From positions 3,836,501-3,900,500 of the forward strand of contig NZ_CP077683.1 in the NCBI RefSeq assembly GCF_019063845.1: a DNA stretch of 64,000 nucleotides, in the 5' to 3' direction. Source of the stretch: Geomonas subterranea (GTDB taxonomy: Bacteria; Desulfobacterota; Desulfuromonadia; Geobacterales; Geobacteraceae). Below are positions 10,822 to 19,621 of the stretch, in pieces; within the stretch, counting starts at the first letter, position 1, and the number at the start of each line of letters is the position of its first letter. The position numbers and the translations under genes were made by a program. The notes under the pieces were generated by a model. The model did not search any database, was not told the DNA's origin, and worked only from the letters and a program-made list of their open reading frames with translations.

Positions 10822-12696
10822 TTGATAGTTTATGACAAGAAATATGACGTGATCGTGGTAGGCGCAGGACATGCCGGCTGCGAGGCGGCCCTCGCCGCGG
10901 CGCGCATGGGGCAGTCCACCCTTATGCTCACCATCAACCTGGACGCCATCGCCCTGATGTCCTGCAACCCGGCCATCGGTGGTCTTGCCAAGGGACATCT
11001 GGTCAAAGAGATCGATGCCCTCGGCGGTGAGATGGGTCGCAACATAGATGCTACCGGCATCCAGTTCCGCGTGCTCAACACCAAGAAGGGGCCGGCCGTT
11101 CGCGCCTCCCGGGCCCAGGCGGACAAACAGCTTTACCGTCTGCGCATGAAACACGTGATGGAGCAGCAGGACGACCTGGACCTGAAGCAGGTCGAAGTGA
11201 CCGGACTGGTGATCGAGGGAGACGAGGTGGTAGGCGTCGATACCCGCGGCGGCGTCCGCTTCCTGGGCAAGACCGTCATCCTCACTACCGGCACCTTTAT
11301 GCGCGGTCTCATCCATATAGGCCTTGTCAATTACCCGGGCGGCAGGGCAGGGGACCTTCCTTCCATCGGCCTTTCCGACGGCCTCAAGGATTACGGGTTC
11401 GACGTCGGCCGTCTCAAGACCGGCACCCCTGCGCGCCTGGACGGCAGGACCATCGACTTCGACAGACTGGAAAAACAGTACGGCGACGAGAACCCGATCC
11501 CGTTCTCGTTTTCGACCGAGCGCATAGAGCAGCCGCAGGTTCCCTGCCACATCGCCTATACCAATCCCAGGTCCCATGAGATCATCCGTAGCGGTTTGGA
11601 CCGTTCGCCGCTCTACGCCGGGATCATCGAGGGGATCGGCCCGCGGTATTGCCCGTCCATCGAGGACAAGGTGGTGCGCTTCCCGGAGAAGGACCGCCAT
11701 CAGACTTTCATTGAGCCCGAAGGACGTGAGACGGTCGAGGTCTATCCCAGCGGCATGTCCACCTCGCTTCCCATCGATATCCAGTGGGCCTTCTACCGGA
11801 GCATCGAGGGTCTGGAGCGGGTCGAAATCATGCGTCCCGCCTATGCGATCGAGTATGACTATGTCAATCCGATCCAGTTGCACGCCTCGCTGGAGACCAA
11901 GTTGGTGCGCAACCTCTACCATGCCGGCCAGATCAACGGCACTTCAGGTTACGAGGAGGCCGCGGCGCAAGGGCTCATGGCCGGTATCAACGCGGCCCTC
12001 AGGGTACAGGGGAAAGATCCCCTGGTACTTGGACGCAGCGAAGCCTATATCGGCGTGATGATCGATGATCTGGTGACTCTTGGGACCAAGGAGCCGTACC
12101 GCATGTTCACCTCGCGAGCGGAGTATCGCCTGTTGCTGCGCGAAGACAACGCGGACCTGCGCCTGAGGGAAAAGGGACACGAGATCGGGCTGGTGAAGGA
12201 GGAGGTGTACAGTTCTTTCCTCGCCAAGAAGGAACTGATCGAATCGGAGCTGGCGCGTCTTTCCAAGGAAAGGCTGACTCCTTCGGCTGCTGGTGAAGAC
12301 CTGCTGGAGGAATGGGGATTGGCAGGAATGCAGAACGCGATCAGCTACGAACAGCTGTTGCGTCGCCCAGAATTCACCTGCCAGGATCTCTCAAGGGTCT
12401 ATCCGGCCATCATGGATCTGCCGGAACAGGTGCGTGAGCAACTCGAAATCCAGATCAAGTACCAGGGCTACATCCAGCGCCAACTGGAGCAGGTCGACCG
12501 CTCCGCCAGGCTGGAAAGCACCAAGATTCCCGATGACATGGACTACGGCACCATCTCCGGCCTTTCCGCGGAGGTGCGGGAAAAGCTCGCCCGTTTCCGT
12601 CCGGACACCCTGGGGCAGGCGTCCCGCATCCCCGGCGTCACGCCTGCGGGAATCACGATCCTGTCCATAGCGCTGAAGGCGAGGTATGGCCGATGA
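10822..12696 (+). CDS. mnmG: tRNA uridine-5-carboxymethylaminomethyl modification enzyme MnmG
   Basis: FAD-dependent partner of MnmE. The start is taken as TTG 10822 because GGAG lies six bases upstream and the protein then begins MIVYDKKYDVIVVGAGHAGCEAA; an upstream extension of 19 codons is open but unlike the family. 624 aa. The Rossmann FAD motif is VGAGHAGCEAA, followed by the family signatures CNPAIGGLAKGHL and GRLKTGTPARLDG, and the FAD-binding end of the barrel at NGTSGYEEAAAQG. The gene overlaps rsmG by 4 bp. Confidence 0.96.
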   Translation: MIVYDKKYDVIVVGAGHAGCEAALAAARMGQSTLMLTINLDAIALMSCNPAIGGLAKGHLVKEIDALGGEMGRNIDATGIQFRVLNTKKGPAVRASRAQADKQLYRLRMKHVMEQQDDLDLKQVEVTGLVIEGDEVVGVDTRGGVRFLGKTVILTTGTFMRGLIHIGLVNYPGGRAGDLPSIGLSDGLKDYGFDVGRLKTGTPARLDGRTIDFDRLEKQYGDENPIPFSFSTERIEQPQVPCHIAYTNPRSHEIIRSGLDRSPLYAGIIEGIGPRYCPSIEDKVVRFPEKDRHQTFIEPEGRETVEVYPSGMSTSLPIDIQWAFYRSIEGLERVEIMRPAYAIEYDYVNPIQLHASLETKLVRNLYHAGQINGTSGYEEAAAQGLMAGINAALRVQGKDPLVLGRSEAYIGVMIDDLVTLGTKEPYRMFTSRAEYRLLLREDNADLRLREKGHEIGLVKEEVYSSFLAKKELIESELARLSKERLTPSAAGEDLLEEWGLAGMQNAISYEQLLRRPEFTCQDLSRVYPAIMDLPEQVREQLEIQIKYQGYIQRQLEQVDRSARLESTKIPDDMDYGTISGLSAEVREKLARFRPDTLGQASRIPGVTPAGITILSIALKARYGR

Positions 12697-13346
12697 ACCA
12701 GCGTGCCAAGGATCTCCTGAAAAAGGGGGGCGCTGAACTGGGGCTCGACCTGACACCGTCCCAGTTGAACGCCCTTGACCTCTTCGCCGAGGAGTTGAAG
12801 AAATGGAACCGCAAGATCAACCTCACCGCCATCACCGATGACGAAGGTATCGCGGTGAAGCACCTGGTGGACTCGCTGAGCCTGCTGAAAGTCGTGCACG
12901 GGCCTGGATCCCTGCTCGACATTGGTTCCGGTGGCGGCTTTCCCGGCATTCCGGTGAAGCTGGTGCAGCCCGATCTGGAGATTGTTTCCGTCGATGCGGT
13001 GGTGAAGAAGATCAGCTTTCAGAAGCAGGCGGTGCGCCTGCTGAACCTGGTAGGCTTCGATGCGCTGCATGTACGCGCCGAGACACTGACCGCGCAGTAC
13101 GCGGGACATTTTGATTGGGTTGTCTCACGCGCCTTTTCGGATATTCCTTCCTTCGTTGCCATGGCCTTGCCGGTTTTGAAGGAGGGGGGACGCATCGTCG
13201 CCATGAAAGGGAAGAACGCGGCCGAGGAAGTCACCGCTGCTGCTGGTGAGTTGGAAAAATTTGGCGCGCGGGTCGAGTCGGTGCAAGATTTCACTCTTCC
13301 CTGCTCCGGCGACGCCAGATCGCTGGTTATCATCATGAGAAAATGA
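12693..13346 (+). CDS. rsmG: 16S rRNA (guanine527-N7)-methyltransferase RsmG
   Basis: SAM-dependent methyltransferase of 217 aa for G527 of 16S rRNA. The SAM-binding motif LLDIGSGGGFPGIPVKL (about residues 70-86) and the RsmG-specific N-terminal KWNRKINLTAI are plain. The ATG overlaps the mnmG stop (ATGA), indicating translational coupling. In many bacteria parA-parB follow rsmG; here a repeat array and dapA follow. Confidence 0.96.
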   Translation: MNQRAKDLLKKGGAELGLDLTPSQLNALDLFAEELKKWNRKINLTAITDDEGIAVKHLVDSLSLLKVVHGPGSLLDIGSGGGFPGIPVKLVQPDLEIVSVDAVVKKISFQKQAVRLLNLVGFDALHVRAETLTAQYAGHFDWVVSRAFSDIPSFVAMALPVLKEGGRIVAMKGKNAAEEVTAAAGELEKFGARVESVQDFTLPCSGDARSLVIIMRK

Positions 13347-13594
13347 TTAGTCTTTGCTAATTTTGCTTAAAACGAGCAAAAAAGGCCATAGGAGCGGTTT
13401 TAGCTGTCAAGGGAGGTCTGTGGTTGCGGTGTGGCGAGAACGGCTGTTTTAGGCAGTAAAATGGCAGCCTAAAATTTGTGCAATTTCTTGTAAAATCGTC
13501 CCTGTCTTCTTCTCGCTCAGTCGCAGGTGAGAGGGGGGACCGAAGGCAGGTCGAAGACAGGGGGGCGTTGCCGGTTGCGACGCCCTCACCCCGA

Positions 13595-13848
13595 CCCTCT
13601 CCCAGAGGGAGAGGGAGGATGGACACCAACACTCGCCCCTCTCCAAAAGTGAGAGAGAGATGATGGACGCCAACACTTGGCCCCTTCTCCCAAAGTGAGA
13701 GAGAGGATGGACACCAACACGTGGCCCCTTCTCCAAAAATGAGAGGGAGGATAAACACAAACACACGATCACCTCGCCCAAGGTGAGAGGAAAGATGGAC
13801 ACCAACACTCGACCCCCTCGCCCTCCGGGAGAGGGGCAGGGGTGAGGG
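13595..13848. repeat. Tandem array of 43-45 bp imperfect repeats between rsmG and dapA
   Basis: About five and a half units, starting near 13595, 13636, 13681, 13725, 13770 and 13813. Each unit is a CCYTCTCC...GAGAGAG short hairpin followed by a linker close to GATGGACACCAACAC and a CCCC junction. Units differ by a few substitutions and 1-2 bp indels. The last unit degrades into the common CCCTCGCCCTCCGGGAGAGGG element. It lies in the 793-bp rsmG-dapA gap; no convincing gene is present in that gap. Confidence 0.8.
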
Positions 13849-13995
13849 CTGCTTTCACTTCAGATGAAACACCGGCAAATATTCCGGGGCAAGGCGCATG
13901 ATGCTCTGGGAGGTTTTCCTCTTTGAAACCCTGTTAAGCGAGCTCAATCTCAGTGATTCTCCGGTCGTGACGCGGGAAAAGCGGTCAGCATTACT

Positions 13996-14024
13996 TTGAC
14001 TTTTTATCTCTTTATATGTTAGAA
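13996..14024 (+). promoter_or_regulatory. Candidate sigma-70 promoter upstream of dapA
   Basis: TTGACT at 13996-14001, a 17-bp spacer, and TTAGAA at 14019-14024, in a locally AT-rich stretch 115 bp upstream of the dapA start. This is the only good match in the rsmG-dapA gap; it is a consensus match by eye only. Confidence 0.4.
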
Positions 14025-14139
14025 ATAAAAACTTTTTTTGTTTACGACGACAGCGAAACCTGGTGCAACAGGACGCGTCGCAGCAGGACACTCCATAAAC
14101 ACCCCAGACATTCACATAGCTCTAATGAGGAGGTAAACC

Positions 14140-15012
14140 ATGTTTCACGGAAGTATCGTTGCCATCGTGACGCCGTTCAACAACCACGCGGTGGACGAGG
14201 AAAAACTGAGGGAACTCGTCGAGTTCCAGATTGAGAACGGCACCGATGCCATCGTGCCCTGCGGCACCACCGGTGAGTCCTCCACCCTCAGCTATGAGGA
14301 GCACGACAGGGTCATCCAGATCGTGGTTGAGCAGGTCAACAAGAGGGTTCCCGTCATCGCCGGCACCGGCTCCAACTCCACCCACGAGGCCATCGAGATC
14401 ACCAAGCACGCCAAAGAACTTGGCGCGGACGGTGCCCTGCTGGTGACTCCTTACTACAACAAACCGTCCCAGGAAGGCCTCTACCGTCATTACAAGGCCG
14501 TCGCGGACGCGGTTGCGCTCCCCCAGATCCTGTACAACGTACCGGGCCGTACCGGCGTGAACCTGCTGCCGGAAACCGTGGCGCGGCTCGCCGAGCACCA
14601 GAACATCGTCGCCATCAAGGAGGCAACCGGGTCGCTGCAGCAGGCTTCCGAGGTGCTGGCGCTTTGCGGCGACAAGCTCGACGTTCTCTCCGGCGATGAC
14701 TTCATCACCCTGCCCATCATGGCGGCGGGCGGCAAGGGGGTTATCTCGGTTACCGCCAACATCATGCCCAAGGAAGTGTCGTCCCTGGTCGACGCCTTCA
14801 ACGCCGGTAACCTGGAGGAGGCGAGGAGGCTGCACCTGTACCTCCTGAAGATATCCAACGCCATGTTCATCGAGAGCAACCCGGTTCCGGTCAAGGCCGC
14901 GGTTTCTCTCATGGGCAAGTGCAGCGACGAAGTCCGCCTGCCGCTGGCCCCGCTCATGGAGGCCAACAAGGCGAAGCTCGTGGCTATCATGAAGGAATAC
15001 AAGCTGATCTAA
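14140..15012 (+). CDS. dapA: 4-hydroxy-tetrahydrodipicolinate synthase
   Basis: Condenses pyruvate with aspartate semialdehyde in the first committed step of the diaminopimelate/lysine pathway. 290 aa with the TIM-barrel signatures GTTGESSTLSYEEH (pyruvate binding), the catalytic Tyr in LYNVPGRTG, and the Schiff-base Lys in IVAIKEATG (about residue 161). ATG 14140 is preceded by GAGGAGG. First gene of a dapA-dapB-dapL set. Confidence 0.97.
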   Translation: MFHGSIVAIVTPFNNHAVDEEKLRELVEFQIENGTDAIVPCGTTGESSTLSYEEHDRVIQIVVEQVNKRVPVIAGTGSNSTHEAIEITKHAKELGADGALLVTPYYNKPSQEGLYRHYKAVADAVALPQILYNVPGRTGVNLLPETVARLAEHQNIVAIKEATGSLQQASEVLALCGDKLDVLSGDDFITLPIMAAGGKGVISVTANIMPKEVSSLVDAFNAGNLEEARRLHLYLLKISNAMFIESNPVPVKAAVSLMGKCSDEVRLPLAPLMEANKAKLVAIMKEYKLI

Positions 15013-15048
15013 AAGGTGGAGCCCCCTTCACGTGGGTGAACTGTAAAA

Positions 15049-15131
15049 GCGGGCGAATGATTATTCGCCCCTACAGTGATCGTGGTGTCGGAAAAAGATG
15101 GGGATTTGTGGGGGCGAATAATCATTCGCCC
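15049..15131. repeat. Second pair of GGGCGAAT...ATTCGCCC palindromes
   Basis: GGGCGAATGATTATTCGCCCC (15051-15071, followed by CTACA) and GGGGCGAATAATCATTCGCCC (15111-15131) separated by about 40 bp. Compared with the pair at 10529-10635, the two elements face the other way, with the CTACA/TTGTG sides facing inward. Located between dapA and dapB, so likely transcribed with them. Confidence 0.7.
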
Positions 15132-15184
15132 AGCCCTAGCGCCTCACGAGGGCTGTCGCCATCATCAAAATAATGGAGAAACCA

Positions 15185-15988
15185 ATGGTTAAAATAGCTG
15201 TTTGCGGGGCAGCCGGCCGCATGGGTGGCCGCATCATCGCAGCCATAAGGGAGTCCGAGGGCGTGGAACTCTCCGGCGCTCTGGAGCGCCCGGGCCACCC
15301 GATGGTGGGGCAGGATGCCGGTTACAATGCTGGGTTGGGCGCCATCGGCGTCCTTATCAGCGACGATTTGAACGCAACGGTACAGGGGTGCGACGTCCTC
15401 ATCGACTTCACAGCTCCCAAGGTGTCCCTGAAAAACCTCGAAGTCTGCGCCCTTTACAAGAAGTCCATCGTCATCGGCTCCACCGGCTTCACCCCCGAAG
15501 AGCGCGCGCTGGCGGCGGAGCTTGCCCGCGAGATCCCTGTCATCATCGCTCCCAACATGTCGGTAGGCGTCAACGTCTGCTTCAAGGTCCTCGCCGACGT
15601 GGCCAAGATCCTGGGCGAGGACTTCGACGTCGAGATCGTGGAGGCCCACCACCGCCTGAAGAAGGACTCCCCCTCCGGGACCGCGGTCAGGATGGGCGAG
15701 GTCGTGGCCAATGCGCTCGGGCGCGACTACAACCAAGTCGCCAACTACCACCGCGAGGGGATCTGCGGCGAGCGTACCCATGACGAGATCGGCATGCAGA
15801 CCGTGCGCGGCGGTGACATCGTCGGCGAGCACACCGTATACTTCATCGGCATGGGCGAGCGCATCGAGCTCACCCATCGCGCCCATACCCGCGACATGTT
15901 CTCTCGCGGTTCGGTGCGCGCCGCCAAGTGGGTGGTGACCGCCAAGCCGGGCGTGTGGGACATGCAGGACGTGCTGGGGCTGAGATAA
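15185..15988 (+). CDS. dapB: 4-hydroxy-tetrahydrodipicolinate reductase
   Basis: NAD(P)H-dependent reductase acting after DapA. The ATG at 15185 is chosen over one four codons upstream because GGAG is six bases ahead of it; the protein then starts MVKIAVCGAAGRMGGRII, with the dinucleotide-binding GxxGxMG motif at the extreme N-terminus as is usual. 267 aa. The catalytic segment EAHHRLKKDSPSGTA carries the conserved His-His and the proton-donating Lys. The gene sits between dapA and dapL. Confidence 0.96.
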   Translation: MVKIAVCGAAGRMGGRIIAAIRESEGVELSGALERPGHPMVGQDAGYNAGLGAIGVLISDDLNATVQGCDVLIDFTAPKVSLKNLEVCALYKKSIVIGSTGFTPEERALAAELAREIPVIIAPNMSVGVNVCFKVLADVAKILGEDFDVEIVEAHHRLKKDSPSGTAVRMGEVVANALGRDYNQVANYHREGICGERTHDEIGMQTVRGGDIVGEHTVYFIGMGERIELTHRAHTRDMFSRGSVRAAKWVVTAKPGVWDMQDVLGLR

Positions 15989-16040
15989 GTGATACAGGCT
16001 GCCTGGTGGCCGCCGTTTAGTTTAATTCTGGAGGAAATAC

Positions 16041-17273
16041 GTGGCAAAGATAAACGATAACTACCTGAAACTGAAAGCAGGTTACCTCTTCCCGGAGATC
16101 GGGCGCCGCGTGCGCGCCTTCGCCGCCGCCAACCCGGAGGCGAAAGTGATCCGCCTGGGGATCGGCGACGTGACCCGCCCCCTGGCCCCGGCCGTCATCA
16201 AGGCGTTCCACGAGGCGGTGGATGACCTCGCCACGGTCGAGAACTTCGCCGGATACGGTCCCGAGCAGGGCTACGACTGGCTCATCAACGCCATCATCGA
16301 GAAGTCCTACAAGCCGCTCGGCGTCGACCTGAAGACCGAGGAGATGTTCATCTCCGACGGCTCCAAGTGCGACTGCGCCAACATCCTGGACATCTTCGCG
16401 CTGGACAACGTGGTGGCCATCGGCGACCCGGTCTACCCGGTGTACAACGACACCAACGTGATGATAGGCCGCACCGGCGAGGCGGACGAGAAAGGGTACT
16501 ACAAGGGGATCGTCTACCTTCCCTGCACCGAGGAGAACGGCTTCATCCCGGCGCTCCCGACCGGCAAAGTGGACATCATCTACCTCTGCTTCCCCAACAA
16601 CCCGACCGGCACCGTGGCCAGCAAGGCGGAGCTGAAGAAGTGGGTGGACTATGCCCTCGCCAATGACGCCGTGATCTTCTACGATGCCGCCTACGAGGCG
16701 TTCATCACCGATCCCAACATCCCGCACTCCATCTACGAGGTGGAAGGGGCGAAGAAGTGCGCCATCGAGTTCCGCTCCTTCTCCAAGACCGCCGGCTTCA
16801 CGGGCGTGCGCTGCGGCCTCGTGGTCGTGCCGGAAGAGGTCATGGGGACCACCGAGAGCGGCGAGAGATACTCCTTCAACAAGCTCTGGCTGCGCCGCAC
16901 CACCACCAAGTTCAACGGCGCCTCCTACCCGGTGCAGAAGGCCGCTGCCGCGGTCTATTCCGAGGAGGGGTGGAAACAGAACAAGGAAATCATCGACTAC
17001 TACATGGAGAACGCGCGCATCATCCGCGAAGGGCTCGCTGAAGCCGGGCTGACCGTGTACGGCGGCGTGAACGCCCCCTACATCTGGCTCAAGACCCCGA
17101 ACGGGCTCTCCTCCTGGGACTTCTTCGACAAGCTCCTCAACGAGTGCAACGTGGTGGGCACCCCGGGGAGCGGCTTCGGCCCCGCCGGCGAGGGGTATTT
17201 CCGCCTCTCCGCCTTCGGCAACCGCGACAACGTCATCGAGGCGGTAGAACGGATCAAGAAGAACCTCAGGTAA
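16041..17273 (+). CDS. dapL: LL-diaminopimelate aminotransferase
   Basis: PLP-dependent class I/II aminotransferase of 410 aa that converts tetrahydrodipicolinate directly to LL-diaminopimelate, bypassing the succinylase or acetylase steps. GTG start at 16041 with GGAGG upstream. Family marks: [16 protein letters not shown] at the N-terminus, [18 protein letters not shown], and the PLP lysine in [11 protein letters not shown] (about residue 250). Placement after dapA and dapB supports DapL over other aminotransferases. Confidence 0.96.
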   Translation: MAKINDNYLKLKAGYLFPEIGRRVRAFAAANPEAKVIRLGIGDVTRPLAPAVIKAFHEAVDDLATVENFAGYGPEQGYDWLINAIIEKSYKPLGVDLKTEEMFISDGSKCDCANILDIFALDNVVAIGDPVYPVYNDTNVMIGRTGEADEKGYYKGIVYLPCTEENGFIPALPTGKVDIIYLCFPNNPTGTVASKAELKKWVDYALANDAVIFYDAAYEAFITDPNIPHSIYEVEGAKKCAIEFRSFSKTAGFTGVRCGLVVVPEEVMGTTESGERYSFNKLWLRRTTTKFNGASYPVQKAAAAVYSEEGWKQNKEIIDYYMENARIIREGLAEAGLTVYGGVNAPYIWLKTPNGLSSWDFFDKLLNECNVVGTPGSGFGPAGEGYFRLSAFGNRDNVIEAVERIKKNLR

Positions 17274-17294
17274 CAGTGGCAAATGCACGTAATG

Positions 17295-17329
17295 AAAAGG
17301 CGGCTCCCGATCGGGAGCCGCCTTTTTTT
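17295..17329 (+). terminator. Rho-independent terminator after dapL
   Basis: A stem of GGCGGCTCCCGA with TCGGGAGCCGCC and almost no loop, followed by a seven-T run. It ends the dapA-dapB-dapL unit. The A-run on the other side could allow it to serve the converging minus-strand gene as well. Confidence 0.85.
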
Positions 17330-17369
17330 CGTCAAATCTCGCAGAAGCTGTTTATTCACCCGCATGGAT

Positions 17370-17879
17370 TTACCCTTGCGCCTTCAGCATCCTGGTCAAC
17401 TCGCGGCAGAAGGCCGGGAGATCGTCAGGCTTTCTGGAGGTGATCAGGTTGCCGTCAACCAGCACCTCGATGTCCTGGTATTGGGCCCCGGCGTCGCGCA
17501 ACTCGGGGGCGACGGACTCGTAACAGGTGGCCTTGCGACCCTTGAGCAGCCCGGCGGATACCAGGATCTGCGGGCCATGGCAGATGGCCGCTACCGGCTT
17601 CTCCGAGGCCATGAAGGCACGGGCGATTTCCTGGACCGCAGGGATGTTCCGGATCGCGGCCGGTGCCTTCCCTCCCGGGAGCACCAGGATGGCGTAATCG
17701 GCAGCGTGGATGTCGGAAAAGAGCTTATCAACCGGCACCTCGTATCCGTGTTTGCCGTGGATGGTGCCGGGACTTTCCGACGCCACCACGACTGAGAATC
17801 CCACCTCACGTAGCCGGTAAAGGGGAACCAGCAGTTCGGTATCCTCGAAGTTGTCGGCGCTCAAGATCAATGCTTTCAT
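17370..17879 (-). CDS. DJ-1/PfpI family protein
   Basis: Single-domain protein of 169 aa of the class I glutamine amidotransferase-like fold. The nucleophile elbow AICHGPQ carries the conserved Cys (about residue 100) with the adjacent His, and KALILSADNFEDTEL holds the conserved Glu near the N-terminus. The family includes PfpI-type intracellular peptidase-like and YhbO/YajL-type proteins linked to stress and glyoxal damage; which activity applies cannot be told. ATG at 17879 has GGAGG upstream. Monocistronic in appearance. Confidence 0.88.
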   Translation of the reverse strand: MKALILSADNFEDTELLVPLYRLREVGFSVVVASESPGTIHGKHGYEVPVDKLFSDIHAADYAILVLPGGKAPAAIRNIPAVQEIARAFMASEKPVAAICHGPQILVSAGLLKGRKATCYESVAPELRDAGAQYQDIEVLVDGNLITSRKPDDLPAFCRELTRMLKAQG

Positions 17880-18079
17880 GATACCTCCGGTCTTAAAATT
17901 TAATTAGGCTAGTGCCGCCTCGGTCAGGCACGCCGAAAGGGCCCAGGTACGACGGACACAGTTTACCATGCGCCTGGTGATTGGCATGAGCGGAAGTAAA
18001 AAAAGCTAATGATCCGGGCGGGGTGACACTTCTAGCAGGGGAGGGGGGAAAGGGACGAGAAGGTGGAAGGGTAGAGGGG

Positions 18080-19003
18080 TTACTTCAACACCGTGTAGCC
18101 GTGCTTGGCGTCCCAGCGGTAGCCTTTGCCGCTCCAGATCGCCTCGATGGTCTTCCAGTCCAGCCCCAGTCCCTTCATCTCCTCGCAGATGTAGTAGGCG
18201 GGCATGATCTCGTCGTCATCGATGCGGCCGTCGCCGTTGCTGTCGGCCCAGTGGTAGGAGCCGATATGGATGGCGTTGGAGCCGCCGACGGCCTCGGTCC
18301 GGTTGGAGGAGCCGGCGCTGTGAATGACAATCTCCCCTTTAAGGGCGGCGTCCTTGCCGGGGGGGAAGGTGGCCGGGATTTGGAGGGTGAAGGACGCGGT
18401 GATCGGCGTTACGCCGCTGGGAACCAGCCACTTCACCTCTGAGTTCGACGACGAGGAGGGAGGGACCGATTTGACCAGGCGGGCGCCGGCGGGGAGCTTT
18501 TCCCTGAGGATGAAGCCAAACTGGGTCCCGGGTTGACGCGCCACCTTGATCTGCACGGGAAAAACCTCCCCAGGTGCGGCGAAACGCGGCGTCCAGCGGG
18601 TGGCGCTGGGGGGAATGACTGGCTGACGAAGCACGAAGAACAGGAGCAGGCCCAGCAACAACGTCACAAGGAGGACGACAATGGCTATTACGGCCGTCCT
18701 CTGGCCTTTGGACGGGGTGGGGGGAGGTTGAGTTGAACCTTCTTCCGGTTCGGGGGAATCCGGGCGCAGGACCTCCTCGAGGGGAACCTCCAAGGCATCA
18801 GCCAGCTTCTGGGCGTTATCCCGCTTGATGGACGGGTACCGGTTGTTCTCCCAGCGGGAGATGGTATCGGTGGTCACCCCGACCACGCTTGCCACGTAGA
18901 GCTGGGTGAGTTTCTTCGTCTCTCGTATGGTCCTGATCCGGATGCCGTCGATGGCGACGCTGGGCTGGAGAGACTTTTCGGCTTTGTCGTTGGTTTCCGC
19001 CAT
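18080..19003 (-). CDS. Membrane-anchored XRE-family protein with periplasmic EF-hand motif
   Basis: 307 aa with an unusual order. Residues about 20-80 are a Cro/C1-type helix-turn-helix (IRTIRETKKLTQLYVASVV..TISRWENNRYPS). A Pro/Ser-rich linker follows, then one transmembrane helix at about 103-126 (TAVIAIVVLLVTLLLGLLLF). The extracytoplasmic region has a beta-rich stretch and an EF-hand-like loop DSNGDGRIDDDE near residue 254. Such a layout would let a cytoplasmic DNA-binding domain be tied to an exported, possibly calcium-binding domain. It starts 176 bp from, and divergent to, a PpcA-like cytochrome gene. The target DNA is unknown. Confidence 0.75.
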   Translation of the reverse strand: MAETNDKAEKSLQPSVAIDGIRIRTIRETKKLTQLYVASVVGVTTDTISRWENNRYPSIKRDNAQKLADALEVPLEEVLRPDSPEPEEGSTQPPPTPSKGQRTAVIAIVVLLVTLLLGLLLFFVLRQPVIPPSATRWTPRFAAPGEVFPVQIKVARQPGTQFGFILREKLPAGARLVKSVPPSSSSNSEVKWLVPSGVTPITASFTLQIPATFPPGKDAALKGEIVIHSAGSSNRTEAVGGSNAIHIGSYHWADSNGDGRIDDDEIMPAYYICEEMKGLGLDWKTIEAIWSGKGYRWDAKHGYTVLK

Positions 19004-19179
19004 TACAACGCGCTCCGCTGGTAAAACGGGAAATTTGGTGCGGTGAACGACCCGACATGGCCCCTTTGGGACCCGACATCGGGTCGAATTGCTATAGATG
19101 TCGATACCGGGGCGGTCGACCAGATGCTATTTTTACCACAGTTCGGAAGCAAAAAACCCAAAAAGAAAAGGAGCAGACC

Positions 19180-19452
19180 ATGAAAAAGGTAATTGTAGCT
19201 GCAGCCCTCGTCGTCTTCGGTGCCGGAGCGGCACTGGCGGCGGACGTAGTCACCCTTCCGGCCAAGAACGGCAACGTGACCTTCAACCACAAGAAACACC
19301 AGGAAGCCTTGAAGGACTGTAAGGTGTGCCACGAGAAGGGACCGGGCAAGATCGAGGGCTTTGGCAAGGACTGGGCGCACAAGACCTGCAAAGGGTGCCA
19401 CAGCGACAAGGGTGCAGGTCCGACCAAGTGCGCGGACTGCCACAAGAAGTAG
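19180..19452 (+). CDS. Periplasmic triheme cytochrome c7 (PpcA family)
   Basis: 90 aa: signal peptide MKKVIVAAALVVFGAGAALA, then about 70 residues with three CXXCH heme sites (CKVCH, CKGCH, CADCH) and the distal histidines in FNHKKHQEAL. The length and the pattern GPGKIEGFGKDWAHKTCKGCH are those of the Geobacter PpcA-E family, which carries electrons across the periplasm. AAAGGAG precedes the ATG. A paralogue lies at 24178. Which of PpcA-E it is the orthologue of is not assigned. Confidence 0.93.
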   Translation: MKKVIVAAALVVFGAGAALAADVVTLPAKNGNVTFNHKKHQEALKDCKVCHEKGPGKIEGFGKDWAHKTCKGCHSDKGAGPTKCADCHKK

Positions 19453-19495
19453 TCAAAACGACCAGCGTGAGCCGTGCCCCACCGGGGGACGGCGC

Positions 19496-19527
19496 AAGGC
19501 GGCTCTCCAATGGAGGCCGCCTTTTTA
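19496..19527 (+). terminator. Terminator after cytochrome c7
   Basis: Hairpin AAGGCGGCTCTCC / GGAGGCCGCCTT (one bulge) followed by TTTTA, 44 bp after the cytochrome stop codon. Confidence 0.75.
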
Positions 19528-19621
19528 GTTTTTGGGACGTCTTTTGGTTTCCTACCTTAGAGTCCCTTCTGCCGCGCACCCTCTCTCTCCAGAAAGCTCA
19601 ACACGGTTCGCTCACATCGTG

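Noticed and set aside
13595-13848. CRISPR-like array
   Set aside because: The units are tandem and imperfect with no unique spacers; the linker itself is repeated, and no cas genes are near.
13855-14115. 86-residue minus-strand open frame upstream of dapA
   Set aside because: No ribosome-binding site, no recognisable domain, and it covers the probable dapA promoter.
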